Assembly: GCA_905221605.1 (NCBI GenBank)
Contig: CAJNDS010002310.1
Span: forward strand, 315,001-379,000
Source: Symbiodinium natans
Taxonomy: Eukaryota; Sar; Dinophyceae; Suessiales; Symbiodiniaceae
Direction: 5' to 3'
Length of the DNA: 64,000 bases
The position numbers and the translations under genes were made by a program. Under the pieces are notes generated by a model. The model saw only the letters and a list, made by a program, of their open reading frames with translations, was not told where the DNA came from and searched no databases. Below, piece after piece: positions 43,942 to 54,139 of this stretch (the stretch's first letter is position 1; each line of letters begins with the position of its first letter).

Positions 43942-46900
43942 ATGGCGGTTGTGGGGGTCGATGAGGCACCTTTCGAGCCGGGGGAGCCCAGAGCGAGGCC
44001 CGCCAAAAATCTCAAGAGTCAGAGTCTCTGACAGAGATCCTACCGAAAGCTCTTGAACTTGATCTGAAATGTGTCTGGCCAGGTCAGACGGTGAAGCAGC
44101 GCAGCTGGTGCCCAAGCGGAGTGCTCCCGAGCATCAGTGCTTGTGCAATCTTGTGCAAGTGCCGGCCAGTTCTTTCTCAGGTCACCCTTCTATGAGCCTC
44201 ATCAATGGCACCCTGACCAGGCACGGCAAGTTACTCAAGGTCTCAGACTAACATTGTCGAGTCTCCTGGGTTTTGGTAGGATCTCCTGGGATGGCGATCT
44301 GCTCTGAGTGCCCTGAGCGCGCATCTGAAGGCCTCCGCCGCTCGCGGCAGCTCCAGCAGCTCCGGGGGCTCTGAGCAAGAAAGCAGACAAAGCCGAAGTT
44401 CTTCAGTTCACAGTCTGAGCTCAGAAATCAGCAAGAACGAGATTCAGAGGGAGATCCTTGCCACATTCAACGGCACGGTGGACACGGCAGGGCTGGGGAG
44501 TCCAGAGCGAGATGGTCCTGTCCACGCCGCCTTTGGCGGAGCTGGCGGAGCTGGCGGAGCCGAAGCCAGCCTCTTTTCCTCGGAGCAAAAGGTTTTCAAC
44601 ACTTCTCTTATAACAGTCTAAAACAACCCTCTCTTTCTCTCTCTCTCTCTCTGTCTCTCTGCTTCTCTTTTTAGTTATAAGCGAGACTTTGTGGTGGGGG
44701 GGGAGATCTGCTTCCTCTCTCCTGAGTGAAGCTTCTTAAGAGAGTGAGCCTTTTCTCTCCTCTGAGGAGTGCCGAAGCGGAGCCGGATCCCGCGGAGCCC
44801 TGGGAGGCTCGGCGGGCTCGGCGGGCTCGGCTGCTCCTTTTGCTCCCCTCCTCTTTCCAGAGCCGCCTCTCCCAAAAAAAAGAGGAGAGCAGAGGGGAGA
44901 GCAGAGGGGAGAGCAGAGGGGAGCAAGAGAGGGAATCTCGAGGTCCACCAGCCCAGGAGCCTCGCGGCGGTCATCCAGGAGACTCGGGGACTCATCCGCT
45001 CTCCTGCCTTCTGCGCTCTCTCTTTTCTTGTTTTTTGCGCGGCTCGCTTCTCTCTCTCTCTCTCTCTTTCCCTGCTGTGCTCTCTGACTGTCATATGATT
45101 ATTTCTTTTTTTGTTCTCTTTTTACTTTCTTCATCTCACTTTTTTCGAACTTGTTTTTTTCTCTTTCTTTTTCTCTCTCCCCTCTCTCTTTCGCCAAACA
45201 GGTCTCCATCGAGAGCCTCGCCAGCCTCGCCAGCTTCGCCTTGGGCCCAAGTTTCGCGAAGTCGAGACAAAGCGAAGTGGGAGGGGGGGTGCGATTTCTT
45301 TAGTGTGCTCTCTGGCGTGAACAGGGACTGGCACCGCCTCCCAGTTCACGAGCGCCTCTACGCAAGGAGCAAGTGAGAGGAGGGAGCGAGGGAGGGAGGG
45401 AGGGAGAGGGATAGAGGGAGAGAGAGAGAGATAGAGAAAAACAAAAACAAAGAGAGAGCAAGAGAGCGCCCGTGCCCCGCGGGGGGGGTGTTCTGGCCCC
45501 TCAAACCCTGTCGTTGAAGAAGAAGAAGGAGAAGGAAAATAATCAAAAAAGAGGGGGGGGGGGTAAAGGCAAACGAAGGCAAGTGCGCGCATACGGGAAT
45601 TTCTTTGAAAGATTTTGAAAGATAAGACTCGGAAGCGAAGAGTACAGTAATCTCCGGCTTTGTCACGCGACGCCGAGTTGCTCCAAGCAAATGAAGGCAG
45701 GGGTCGGAGGTGGGGCACCTAGTGCGTACTGCGTCCTATACTTGCTTGCTACTCGCCAAGCGTCGGGATCTCATAACAAAACAAATGTTGCCTCAGAGAA
45801 AGGAGCACCTCTGCGCGGCGTGCCTTTGCGGAGGACGGGAACGAACCACGCATTGGCGCTTTTGGCCCCCTTGAAGTTCTCCAAATTCTGGAGTTCAATC
45901 GCCTTCTCATGCTCCTCCTCCCGCTCTTTCCTTCTTTTTGCGTTCTGACTGCCTTCTTCAACGGACCTCTCGGACTCCTTCGGACTCCTTCGGGTTGAAA
46001 ACCCCCTTTTGCTTCTCAGGCACGCAGAGAAGAGAGAGAAGACTCGAGGCAGTACTCGAGGCCTCCAAAGATGCTGGAAGACGGGCCTGCGGCGCCTCGG
46101 CAAATTGAAACAGATGACAAAAACAACCGCAATTCTTTCGTGGGAAGGGTGGATCGTAGGAATGTCGTAGAAGATCCTCTGTGGATCGAGCAGTGGTGAG
46201 CATCGTGTATAGAATTGTATAGATGCGTATAGCAGTCGGAATGGCTCTATAGAGGTTTGCACAACTTCCCAGGCCGAAGCTTGCAGAAGGCTTCACGAAT
46301 CCAGCTGTCATCGGCGCAGTCGGATGGCGAGGAGACGGGACCTTTTTTCGTTTACTTTAAGTCTTGTTTTTGGCAGGTGCCCACCCTGGGACTTGTAGTT
46401 GTTGTCATCGTACAGTACTTGTACTGGAACGGCCATAGTGACTGGCCGCGAACCGCGGAGAAGTTTAGTCCAGGCCACAGTCGATAGCTGAACTCCAAGT
46501 CAAGATCCAACAACTCCCAAGCTTTTGCCCACAGAGCAATGGAAAAAGCACGGCGATGACCGTCGCAGGTGGGGAACGCGTGGGATTTGCAACTCAGGAC
46601 GCGGCAAAAGTATGATGACGAGTTTGCCAGCCTCCAAGAGTCGTGCTTAATCATGACACCATGTTTGAGCCGCTGGACAGAGGCTGCTGTGGCGACCTTC
46701 TCCCCCAACCTCGGCAGAGGTGCCAAGGGCATGTTTTGCCCCCATTAAATTTTGTCCTCATCAAAAGTGGCAGAGGTGCGCCCACTCGTGTTCGCGGTTC
46801 TGGCAGGTGCGCCCACTCCACACAAAGCTCGCTTCGAGGCGAGAATCTCTTTCGATCTCCCCCGCCTCTCTGTTGAAGTCATGCGGGAGCTGCCGAGGCG

Positions 46901-47135
46901 TGGGTGCAAGAGCAAGAGCTGTGGAAGCGAAAGCGTGATGCGCGGTCCTTATTTTTTGCGTCAGAGCATGGGGCATTCAGCATACAGTGGAAAGGAGAAG
47001 CGCGATGAGAAAGTGAAGAACATTGAGATGGCGCAGGCAGAGTATTTCGAGAGGTACAGCGTCCATCGCACGGGTGACCCAGTCTCTTCCGGTCGTCCAC
47101 GCAATTTGCAGCACCCGACAGAGATTGCGTACTGA
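43942..47135 (+). CDS. Multi-exon gene with one membrane segment
   Basis: Phase-consistent exons: 43,942-44,021 (ATG start MAVVGVDEAPFEPGEPRARP, GA donor), 44,083-44,138 (GC donor), 44,181-44,239, 44,280-44,591 (104 codons, Ser-rich, EISKNEIQREILATFNGTVD), 44,943 to about 44,990, 45,202 to about 45,270 (VSIESLASLASFALGPSFAK), 45,325-45,372 (DWHRLPVHERLYARS), 46,061-46,195 (RNSFVGRVDRRNVVEDPLWI), 46,273-46,318 (PKLAEGFTNPAVIGA), 46,377 to about 46,460 (VPTLGLVVVVIVQYLYWNGH, a probable membrane helix), 46,569-46,719 (VGNAWDLQLRTRQKYDDEFA) and 46,774-47,135 (ends RPRNLQHPTEIAY, TGA). Most junctions close exactly; those around 44,990, 45,270 and 46,460 are uncertain, and this may be two genes. 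No family is recognised. The C-terminal part after the membrane segment is about 170 residues and well conserved in composition. Confidence 0.68.
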
Positions 47136-47552
47136 GGTGGCTGCGCCGAGCAGGATCCAAACAAGGTTGTGGCGAGACTTTGTAAGTCTGGCACGAAGAG
47201 CAAGGCTGTGTTGCGGTCTGTCGCCTGACCGGTAAGCTGCGCACAAGCATCCCTCAAGACTCGCCAGGAAAAATTGCAGAGGAAGCGCACTGAACAGCTG
47301 GAGTTGGAGCAGACGATGCCTTGGTACCTGCTTGTATTTACTTTAAGTTTTCGTCCGCCTGATGCGACTCACATTCTTGGCCGGGCCTGTGCCAAGGCAA
47401 TATATGGCTGACATGTCTGTTCACCGTCGTGTGCACGCGATCGATGCTGCGGCGAAGGTGGGTGCAGCAGCATGAGGCAGCATTCCGTAGGGCCAAGCTA
47501 TGCCTAAAAATGAAAGAATCAATAATCTTGAAGACGACGATGACCTTACAAG

Positions 47553-47630
47553 AGCAGCGACGCCAGAAACGAGCTACGGTGGAACCCTTTACCAAGATGT
47601 ACAAGCGCGAGTCTCCGGCTGGAGACTTGG
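47553..47630 (+). CDS. Candidate exon, unknown gene
   Basis: Follows TTACAAG and ends before GTCAGG; reads EQRRQKRATVEPFTKMYKRE then SPAGDLG. Composition is coding-like. It sits between the gene ending at 47,135 and the LINE relic. Neighbouring exons unassigned. Confidence 0.35.
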
Positions 47631-48239
47631 GTCAGGGCCTAAACCCACAAACCCAAGGGCGGGAAGGGGGGGAGAACAGGCCTGGGGGGGGGACCTACAC
47701 CTACAATCAACCAACGTCCTCCGAACGAGCTTTAGTGGGTTCAACAGGCCATTCGGCGGGCGCGGATGGCACAAGTGCAACGCGCGAGCAAGAGCACAGT
47801 GTCACATGCTCGTGCCCAACTAGTTGCACCAAGGACACAACATGTCCCGGTAATCACGCCTAACAGCATAAACAGCCGGGGAAACGAAGGCCCCCGACAG
47901 CACAGCACGCTTTTGGGCACAGCAGTTGCGGGCAGGCTTGCAGCGAGCGCCCTTGCACGCCGAGGAAGCGTTTGCGTCGCGACGAGTGGGCCTGAAGGAA
48001 GTAAAATCTCCAAGATTCGCGTAGAAAATGTCTTAGGAAACCACAGGGACGTTATTCCAGCGCCTGTGCGCATTCAAGGACAAACGAGAAGTGATAGCGG
48101 CATTAAGCCAAAGCACCAACCACCCAGCCAAATGTAGCAAGCATAGTTTTCAAAACGCCCGCCCAACTTTGAGGAGTGTTCCAAGGAGCAGGAACAGTCA
48201 ACTGCAATTGCTTGACAGAATGCCAGGCAGTTGAGAAAC

Positions 48240-49620
48240 TGGCTTCACAGGCACCGAGTTGAAATCGCACTGCTTGCCACGCAACACACGCGAAAGACCA
48301 AGGGAAGCTGCTTTAGGCTCAAAGAAAACTCGACGGACAAGCTGTTCCACTGTTTTGGTCTAACAGTGGGTGCTGTTAAGAGCCAACCATACGATGGTGC
48401 GGCAACAACAATACGCTGTTTTGCCTCAAGAGGAAGCGGCAAGAAAGCAGCCCTGGCAATCAAGCAAAAAGACTTATCATGATTTACAATCCTATCATTT
48501 TCTTAACACAAGCAGCATAAGCTGTAAGAGCTGGCTCAGCCGCACCATGTTCGCAGAATTGAGAACGCTCACTGGCGTTGCAGTGGCCCTGGTTGTCCTT
48601 CAGACCCCCAAAACGTGCTCCAAACTTGAAGGGCTTCAACTGCCGAAGCAAAGTAACGGCGCGCATGACAGACTTCCCAAATAGCGGGACAGAGAATCCC
48701 AACCAATTCAACAACTTGAGGGAGGTTTTGGCATGACACGCATCGGCGAAGTCAAGACACAAGGACTCAATGTCAATCTTTGCTGGGAGGACCACAACTC
48801 ATTGAGGATATTAGCGATGTTGTCAGACAAACCAAGCTGACAAAGGATATGTATGGTCGGAAGCGTGGGGATCCACGTGGTCAAAAGCTTTACTGTAGTC
48901 AAGCGAAACCAAAAACTGGCGCTCATCACGCAAGAGCATGGCATAACATATCCATACCTCTGCCAGCACCAACGGCCTCAGGAGGACACCAAGAGACAGC
49001 CAAGCATGGGCCTGCGGAGAAGCAAGTCGCGTAGCACTCCATGACCTGTAGGAACAGGAAAATACCGTGAGAGGCCGATGAGTGGCCACGTCAATGGCAC
49101 CGTCACATTGACGTAAGCCTTTGCCAGACTTGGGCAAATGCACTTGGCGCCAGCAGGTAAAGGCCAGGACCTTTTGCAGAAAAAGCGAGCAACCCATGTC
49201 GCAGCTCACAAATTTCGTCGCCAAGACAACCGTCGGGACCAGCGGCTTTACCCGTGCATTTTGGACGGCAAAGGCAGCAGCATCACAAGGTTCCAAAGAA
49301 GCATTGGCGACAGGAGCCTGAAAACCAACGGTACGACAAGCACGTTGCATGGTGACACGCAAAGGTTCAAGAGCAACATAACCAAGGCAAGTCTTCTTCA
49401 CATTAGGGCATTGCCAGGGACTCAGCATGCGGCGCAGTTGTAGGCCAGGAAGGCTTCCAATCTTTGAGGCGGCGAGTCTTGCCGAGTCACGAATAGCTTG
49501 GATCTCCTGCATGATCTGACTCCGTAACGTGCCGTTAGCAGTGCGCCACCACCAAAACTCAGCAGATTGGCCTTCACCAAGACGAACAAACTTAAGCATT
49601 ACATGAAGCCTCGTGCATCA
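48240..49620 (-). mobile_element. Degenerate LINE (non-LTR) reverse transcriptase
   Basis: On the minus strand the 49,599-48,823 frame contains LPKSGKGLRQCDGAIDVATH, a run beginning RPLTVFSCSYRSW, and QFLVSLDYSKAFDHVDP. The last matches the LINE reverse-transcriptase motif with the first catalytic Asp. After an apparent frameshift the next block (48,944-48,708) reads ILCQLGLSDNIANILNELWS then SQQRLTL, the finger/palm helix that follows. Still lower, frames near 48,795-48,484 and 48,463-48,245 look like later palm and thumb parts, but the expected F/YxDD is degraded (DFADA is a possible trace). No endonuclease domain is seen upstream. The element is broken and not functional. Confidence 0.75.
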
Positions 49621-49734
49621 CATGATTTCCGCAGTCGGAAGTTATCACGAGTTTCACCGTTGGGGCTGTACAGGCAAGATTAATTTTATCGCTAACGCGA
49701 GACCGCCTCGGCAAGGGTACCGAGCGGCAGGAAG

Positions 49735-50060
49735 GGGTACTGGGGGCGAGGGGGGGAAGGCGGCGTGCCCGTCGAGTGCGTGGGGTGGGGGTGGGGGGGG
49801 GGCGTGGGGTGGGGTCTTTGGGGGGGGTTGGGGGGGCAGGGGTGGGGAGGGGGAGGGGTGGGGAGGGGGAGGGGGGAAAGGCGGGTGGGTAGCCTCAGGC
49901 AGCATGTGTAGGACAACAAACGCTCGCAGTGTTGCTTGTTGCTTGCCGGCTGTGTACCGGTGTAAAGTTGAAAGCTGTGTTGGGGCTCCGAGATTTGGTA
50001 TGGGGGGTGCAGGGGTGGGGGGGGGGTCAGGCCGGCCTCGGCAGATTTACTCAAGCAGCC
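49735..50060 (+). repeat. G-rich low-complexity tracts
   Basis: GGGGGGTGGGG-type runs at 49,740-49,885 and around 50,000-50,030. Minus-strand Pro-rich frames are shadows. Confidence 0.85.
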
Positions 50061-50159
50061 CTTTTTGGGCCGGAAGAAAACATTTGGCCCCCCCCACATC
50101 AATCATCTCTAAACAAGCTCTTCTCCTTTAGCTGGGCAAGGGCCGTTCCCCTCCACCGC

Positions 50160-50285
50160 TTTAAGATTTAGGGGGGCTAGCTTTGGGCTTTTAGGATTTA
50201 CTGGGTCTTGGGTTTACGGTTTAGCCCTTTTGAACCTTCAGGGTTTAGGGCCTATTGGGCTGTAGGGTTTAGGGGCCACAGGCCT
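50160..50285 (+). repeat. Degenerate TTTAGGG interstitial telomere-like tract
   Basis: About ten TTTAGGG-like words (GATTTAGGGG, TTTTAGGATTT, GGTTTACGGTTTAG, GGGTTTAGGGCC, GGGTTTAGGGG) spread over 125 bp. This is a decayed telomere-type repeat inside the sequence. Confidence 0.65.
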
Positions 50286-50609
50286 TACGCAAAGTACATT
50301 CGCAACGCAAAGAAATAGCCTTCCATGGTACGCAGCGCACGCGTGAGCGGCTGTAGCGAGCGGCTTGTAAGGTTCAGGAATCCATCCGGCGCTTGTACCA
50401 TGAGGCTCAACAGATCTGAGCCCTTCAGCGTGAGGTTTCAAATAGCTTTCAGTGTACTTGAAAGTTTGCCCGCAGGACTTGGAGAAGAGGGGCGCGTGGA
50501 TGCGCACGTTTGGGCTCACAGTCAGAGAGGGCTAACGGGTAGCTGGGCAGCTCGTGCGCTGCACATGTGCCAAATGCTAAGGCAACTGGCTGGGAAGATG
50601 CAAGCCGTC

Positions 50610-50751
50610 CTTTGACAAAATTGACATGGTGGTTTTGGCATTTGATGCAACTCGGCTTGTATATGCATCCTTGTTGATTCAATTCTGGGCTCAGGAGATC
50701 GACGAGGAAGAGGCATTGTGGAGGCGCACGGCACCATGGAGAACTACTTAG
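50610..50751 (+). CDS. Candidate exon 5' of the IQ gene
   Basis: An open frame reads FDKIDMVVLAFDATRLVYAS, LLIQFWAQEIDEEEALWRR and reaches TAG at 50,749-50,751; a GC donor before that (CGCACG|GCACC) is possible. The first half is hydrophobic, the second acidic. It could be an early exon of the IQ-repeat gene. The join is not proven. Confidence 0.4.
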
Positions 50752-50987
50752 AAGTCGAATCTGGAGCTTCATGACCAAAGCTGCCATGGGTGTGGGCATG
50801 ATGTGGACATGATGTGGACTCTGTGGACAGGTCCTCTGTGCACGCACTCGCGCTGGAGCGTCGGGGTGCGAGTCCCAACGGTCGCAACCAGGCACAGTCG
50901 GGAGATCGTCCACGCTCCCTCATCGTGAATTCAGGAATCGCGCTTAGATGGAGGGTAGCGAATCGAACAGGATTCTTCTGCGACAAG

Positions 50988-53027
50988 ATGGGTTTCCAAA
51001 TTGAACTGTTTGTTTGCGCCGTGCTTCGCACCATCGAATCATCCACCTGCACTTTTCTTGACGCTGCGAAGGTGCCGACGGTGCCGATGCCAGAGAGGCG
51101 GCACGATCTGCCAGCGGCTGGGCAGAAGCCTGCACAGGGCTCACATGGCTTTCGACGAAGGTCAGAACACTCAAACGAGCTCCAGGCAAATGAGAAGGGA
51201 CTTGTCTACGATGAGGAGGACTCAAGCGACAGTGCCGACGAAGCTGCTCAGAGGATTCAAGGCGTCCAGCGTGGCAGACAAGCACGAAGGCTCTTGGCGG
51301 CTGAGCGGCAAAGCCAACACAGCAGCGTCGACGAGGCAAGCTCGCAGCTAGGGGACGACTCGGCCGACACCCAGCGTGCCGAGGCCGCTACAAGGATCCA
51401 AAGCATCCAGCGTGGCAGACAAGCACGAAGGCTCATGGCGGCTAAGCAGCAAAGCTCGCAGCAAGAGGACGGCACGGCCGACACACGGCGTGCCACGGCC
51501 GCTACAAGGATCCAAAGCGTCCAGCGTGGCAGACAAGCACGAAGGCTCTTGGCGGCTGAGCAGTACAGCCAACACAGCAGCGTGGACGAGGCAAGCACGC
51601 AGCAACAAAACGACTCGGCCGACACACAGCGTGCCGAGGCCGCTACAAGGATTCAAAGCGTACAGCGTGGCAGACAAGCGCGAAGGCTCTTGGCGGCAAA
51701 GCAGCAAAGCCAACACAGCAGCGTGGACGAGGCAAGCTCGCAGCAAGAGGACGACTCGGCCGACGCAAAGCGTGCCGAGGCCGCTACAAGGATTCAAAGC
51801 GTCCAGCGTGGCAGACAAGCACGAAGGCTCTTGGCGGCTAAGCAGCAAAACCAACACAGCAGCGTGGACGAGGCAAGCTCGCAGCAAGAGGACGACTCGG
51901 CCGACACAAAGCGTGCCGAGGCCGCGAAAAGGATTCAAAGCGTCCAGCGTGGCAGACAAGCACGAAGGCTCTTGGCGGCTGAGCAGCAAAGCCAACACAG
52001 CAGCGTGGACGAGGCAAGCTCGCAGCAAGAGGACGACTCGGCCGACGCAAAGCGTGCCGAGGCCGCTACAAGGATTCAAAGCGTCCAGCGTGGCAGACAA
52101 GCACGAAGGCTCTTGGCGGCTAAGCAGCAAAACCAACACAGCAGCGTGGACGAGGCAAGCTCGCAGCAAGAGGACGACTCGGCCGACACAAAGCGTGCCG
52201 AGGCCGCTACAAGGATTCAAAGCGTCCAGCGTGGCAGACAAGCACGAAGGCTCTTGGCAGCCAAGCAGCAAAGCCATCACAGTAGCGTGGACGAGGCAAG
52301 CTCGCAGCAAGAGGACGACTCGGCCGACACACAACGTGCCGAGGCCGCTACAAGGATTCAAAGCGTCCAGCGTGGCAGACAAGCACGAAGGCTTTTGGCG
52401 GCAAAGCAGCAAAGCCATCACAGCAGCGTGGACGAGGCAAGCTTGCAGCCAGAGGACGACTCGGCCGACACAAAGCGTGCCGAGGCCGCTACAAGGATTC
52501 AAAGCGTCCAGCGTGGCAGACAAGCACGTTGGCTCTTGGCAGCCAAGCAGCAAAGCCATCACAGCAGCATGGACGAGGCAAGCTTGCAGCAAGAGGACGA
52601 CTCGGCCGACACACAGCGTGCCGAGGCCGCTACAAGGATTCAAAGCGTCCAGCGTGGCAGGCAAGCACGAAGGCTCTTGGCGGCAAAGCAGCAAAGCCAT
52701 CACAGCAGCGTGGACGAGGCAAGCTCGCAGCAAGAGGACGACTCGGCCGACACACAGCGTGCCGAGGCCACTACAAGGATTCAAAGCGTCCAGCGTGGCA
52801 GACAAGCACGAAGGCTCTTGGCGGCTGAGCAGCAAAGCCAACACAGCAGCATGGACGAGGCAAGCTCGCAGCAAGAGGACGACTCGGCCGACACACAGCG
52901 TGCCGAGGCCGCCACAAGGATTCAAAGCGTCCAGCGTGGCAGACAAGCACGAAGGCTCTTGGCGGCTAAGCAGCAAAACCAACACAGCAGCATGGACGAG
53001 GCAAGCTCGCAGCAAGAGGACGACTAG
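50988..53027 (+). CDS. Protein with 13 tandem IQ (calmodulin-binding) motifs
   Basis: The frame can start at ATG 50,988 (or ATG 51,087) and runs to TAG at 53,025-53,027. After about 85-90 residues come 13 copies of a 47-residue unit (141 bp; copy 2 is shortened). Each has RIQSVQRGRQARRLLAA, a perfect IQ motif (IQxxxRGxxxR), then a Gln/Ser spacer (HSSVDEASSQQEDDSADTQR). IQ motifs bind calmodulin or myosin light chains without needing calcium. The spacing is wider than the 23-25 residues of myosin necks. The copies are nearly identical, so the array expanded recently. No motor domain is visible nearby. Because 141 is divisible by 3, a second plus frame and a minus frame are also open through the array; the IQ match selects this one. 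Confidence 0.85.
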   Translation: MGFQIELFVCAVLRTIESSTCTFLDAAKVPTVPMPERRHDLPAAGQKPAQGSHGFRRRSEHSNELQANEKGLVYDEEDSSDSADEAAQRIQGVQRGRQARRLLAAERQSQHSSVDEASSQLGDDSADTQRAEAATRIQSIQRGRQARRLMAAKQQSSQQEDGTADTRRATAATRIQSVQRGRQARRLLAAEQYSQHSSVDEASTQQQNDSADTQRAEAATRIQSVQRGRQARRLLAAKQQSQHSSVDEASSQQEDDSADAKRAEAATRIQSVQRGRQARRLLAAKQQNQHSSVDEASSQQEDDSADTKRAEAAKRIQSVQRGRQARRLLAAEQQSQHSSVDEASSQQEDDSADAKRAEAATRIQSVQRGRQARRLLAAKQQNQHSSVDEASSQQEDDSADTKRAEAATRIQSVQRGRQARRLLAAKQQSHHSSVDEASSQQEDDSADTQRAEAATRIQSVQRGRQARRLLAAKQQSHHSSVDEASLQPEDDSADTKRAEAATRIQSVQRGRQARWLLAAKQQSHHSSMDEASLQQEDDSADTQRAEAATRIQSVQRGRQARRLLAAKQQSHHSSVDEASSQQEDDSADTQRAEATTRIQSVQRGRQARRLLAAEQQSQHSSMDEASSQQEDDSADTQRAEAATRIQSVQRGRQARRLLAAKQQNQHSSMDEASSQQEDD

Positions 53028-53165
53028 GCCGACACACGGCGTAGGATTCAAAGCGCCCAGCTTGCCAGACAAGCGCGAAGGCTTTTGGCGGCCAATCAGC
53101 AGGAGCAGAGGCACGGTGGGGAAATCTCGAATAAGAAGAGTACTTTGTCTAGGACACCAGCGTAG
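53028..53165 (+). pseudogene. 14th IQ copy beyond a premature stop
   Basis: The same frame continues after the stop for 45 codons to TAG at 53,163-53,165. It contains RIQSAQLARQARRLLAANQQ, a decayed IQ unit. Other copies read GACTCGGCC where this one has GACTAGGCC, so a single C-to-A change made the stop. A 15-bp in-frame deletion also removed part of the unit. The ancestral reading frame probably ended at 53,165. Confidence 0.7.
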
Positions 53166-54135
53166 AGACACAGTTCTTCGACTTGTCCCAGCCGCAGGAC
53201 ACAGATTGCTGCAGGCGTCTGGCAGAACACACCGGGACCTCAAAGCAGCTGTTTTTAGTGACGAACATGTCGGTTGTTTTGCAGCACCAGCGAAGACGGC
53301 CTTATTCTGTGAGCGGAGCTACCTGCAGTGCATGCTGAGATCGGCGTGCAATGGCAATATCCGGCATGATCAGGCCAGAGTTCACATGGAACATTCAAGA
53401 ATGCACGGAGCCCATGCTAAAGCAGTGGCAAGCCCCGTCGTGGAAAGCATCCGAACAAGCAGCGGACTCGCACGGCGGCGCGAAGCAAAACACCTGGTAG
53501 TGGTCAACATGGCCTGACAAGCTGCGTCCAGCTGCGTCTCCATCGTCAATGCGAAGGGCCCCGTAACTTTCTGAGGAGCGGGGTCGACCTCTACACCACG
53601 GGAGATTCGAGTCCCACTCCCACTGGGTGTGTAGGGGAGAAGTCTGGATCAGTCTGGGTCCTTGGAGAGGAAATGTGCTGTTTCAGGCTTGAGGAACATA
53701 CCACAGTGAGGATACCGTAGTAAGAGTACCGGTGTTCATGATGGGCTGTGGAGAATCGCAGGTTTCCTCTCGCTTCTCCAAAGTAGGCGATCGCGTCTCA
53801 TGAGCAGCTGAGCTAAAGTGCTCACCGCCAAGCAGAATCGCTTTGCATCGGCGTTTGGATGCAGGGAGTGCAAGGAGAGGAACAATGGCCCCTGCAAACA
53901 TCGCCAATGGTGGGCGAGCCAGCTGAGTGCCATCCACTCCTTGCGCAGCGTTTAGGTCCAGGCTTGCTACTCCCCACGACAGCCCTCAGAGAAGCCTCCA
54001 AAGGGCCCGTTTATGGACTTCCGGTTGGGTTTGTAACTTGAATTGTCATGGTGCAGCGTGGCGCGCCCGCCCTTCCGGGACATTCTGCGCAGAGCCAGGC
54101 ACGTTTGCTTTGGCAGAGGAGCCGTGCTCAACTAG
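53166..54135. other. No supported gene
   Basis: The frame 1 shifted from the IQ frame stays open to 53,517 but has no domain. Nothing else is convincing. Confidence 0.4.
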
Positions 54136-54139
54136 CACA

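Noticed and set aside
51348-53517. Long alternative plus and minus frames over the IQ array
   Set aside because: Repeat periodicity of 141 bp keeps them open; only one frame gives a known motif (IQ).
53600-53640. tRNA-like T-loop (GATTCGAGTCCC)
   Set aside because: No matching acceptor stem, D-arm or anticodon arm upstream.
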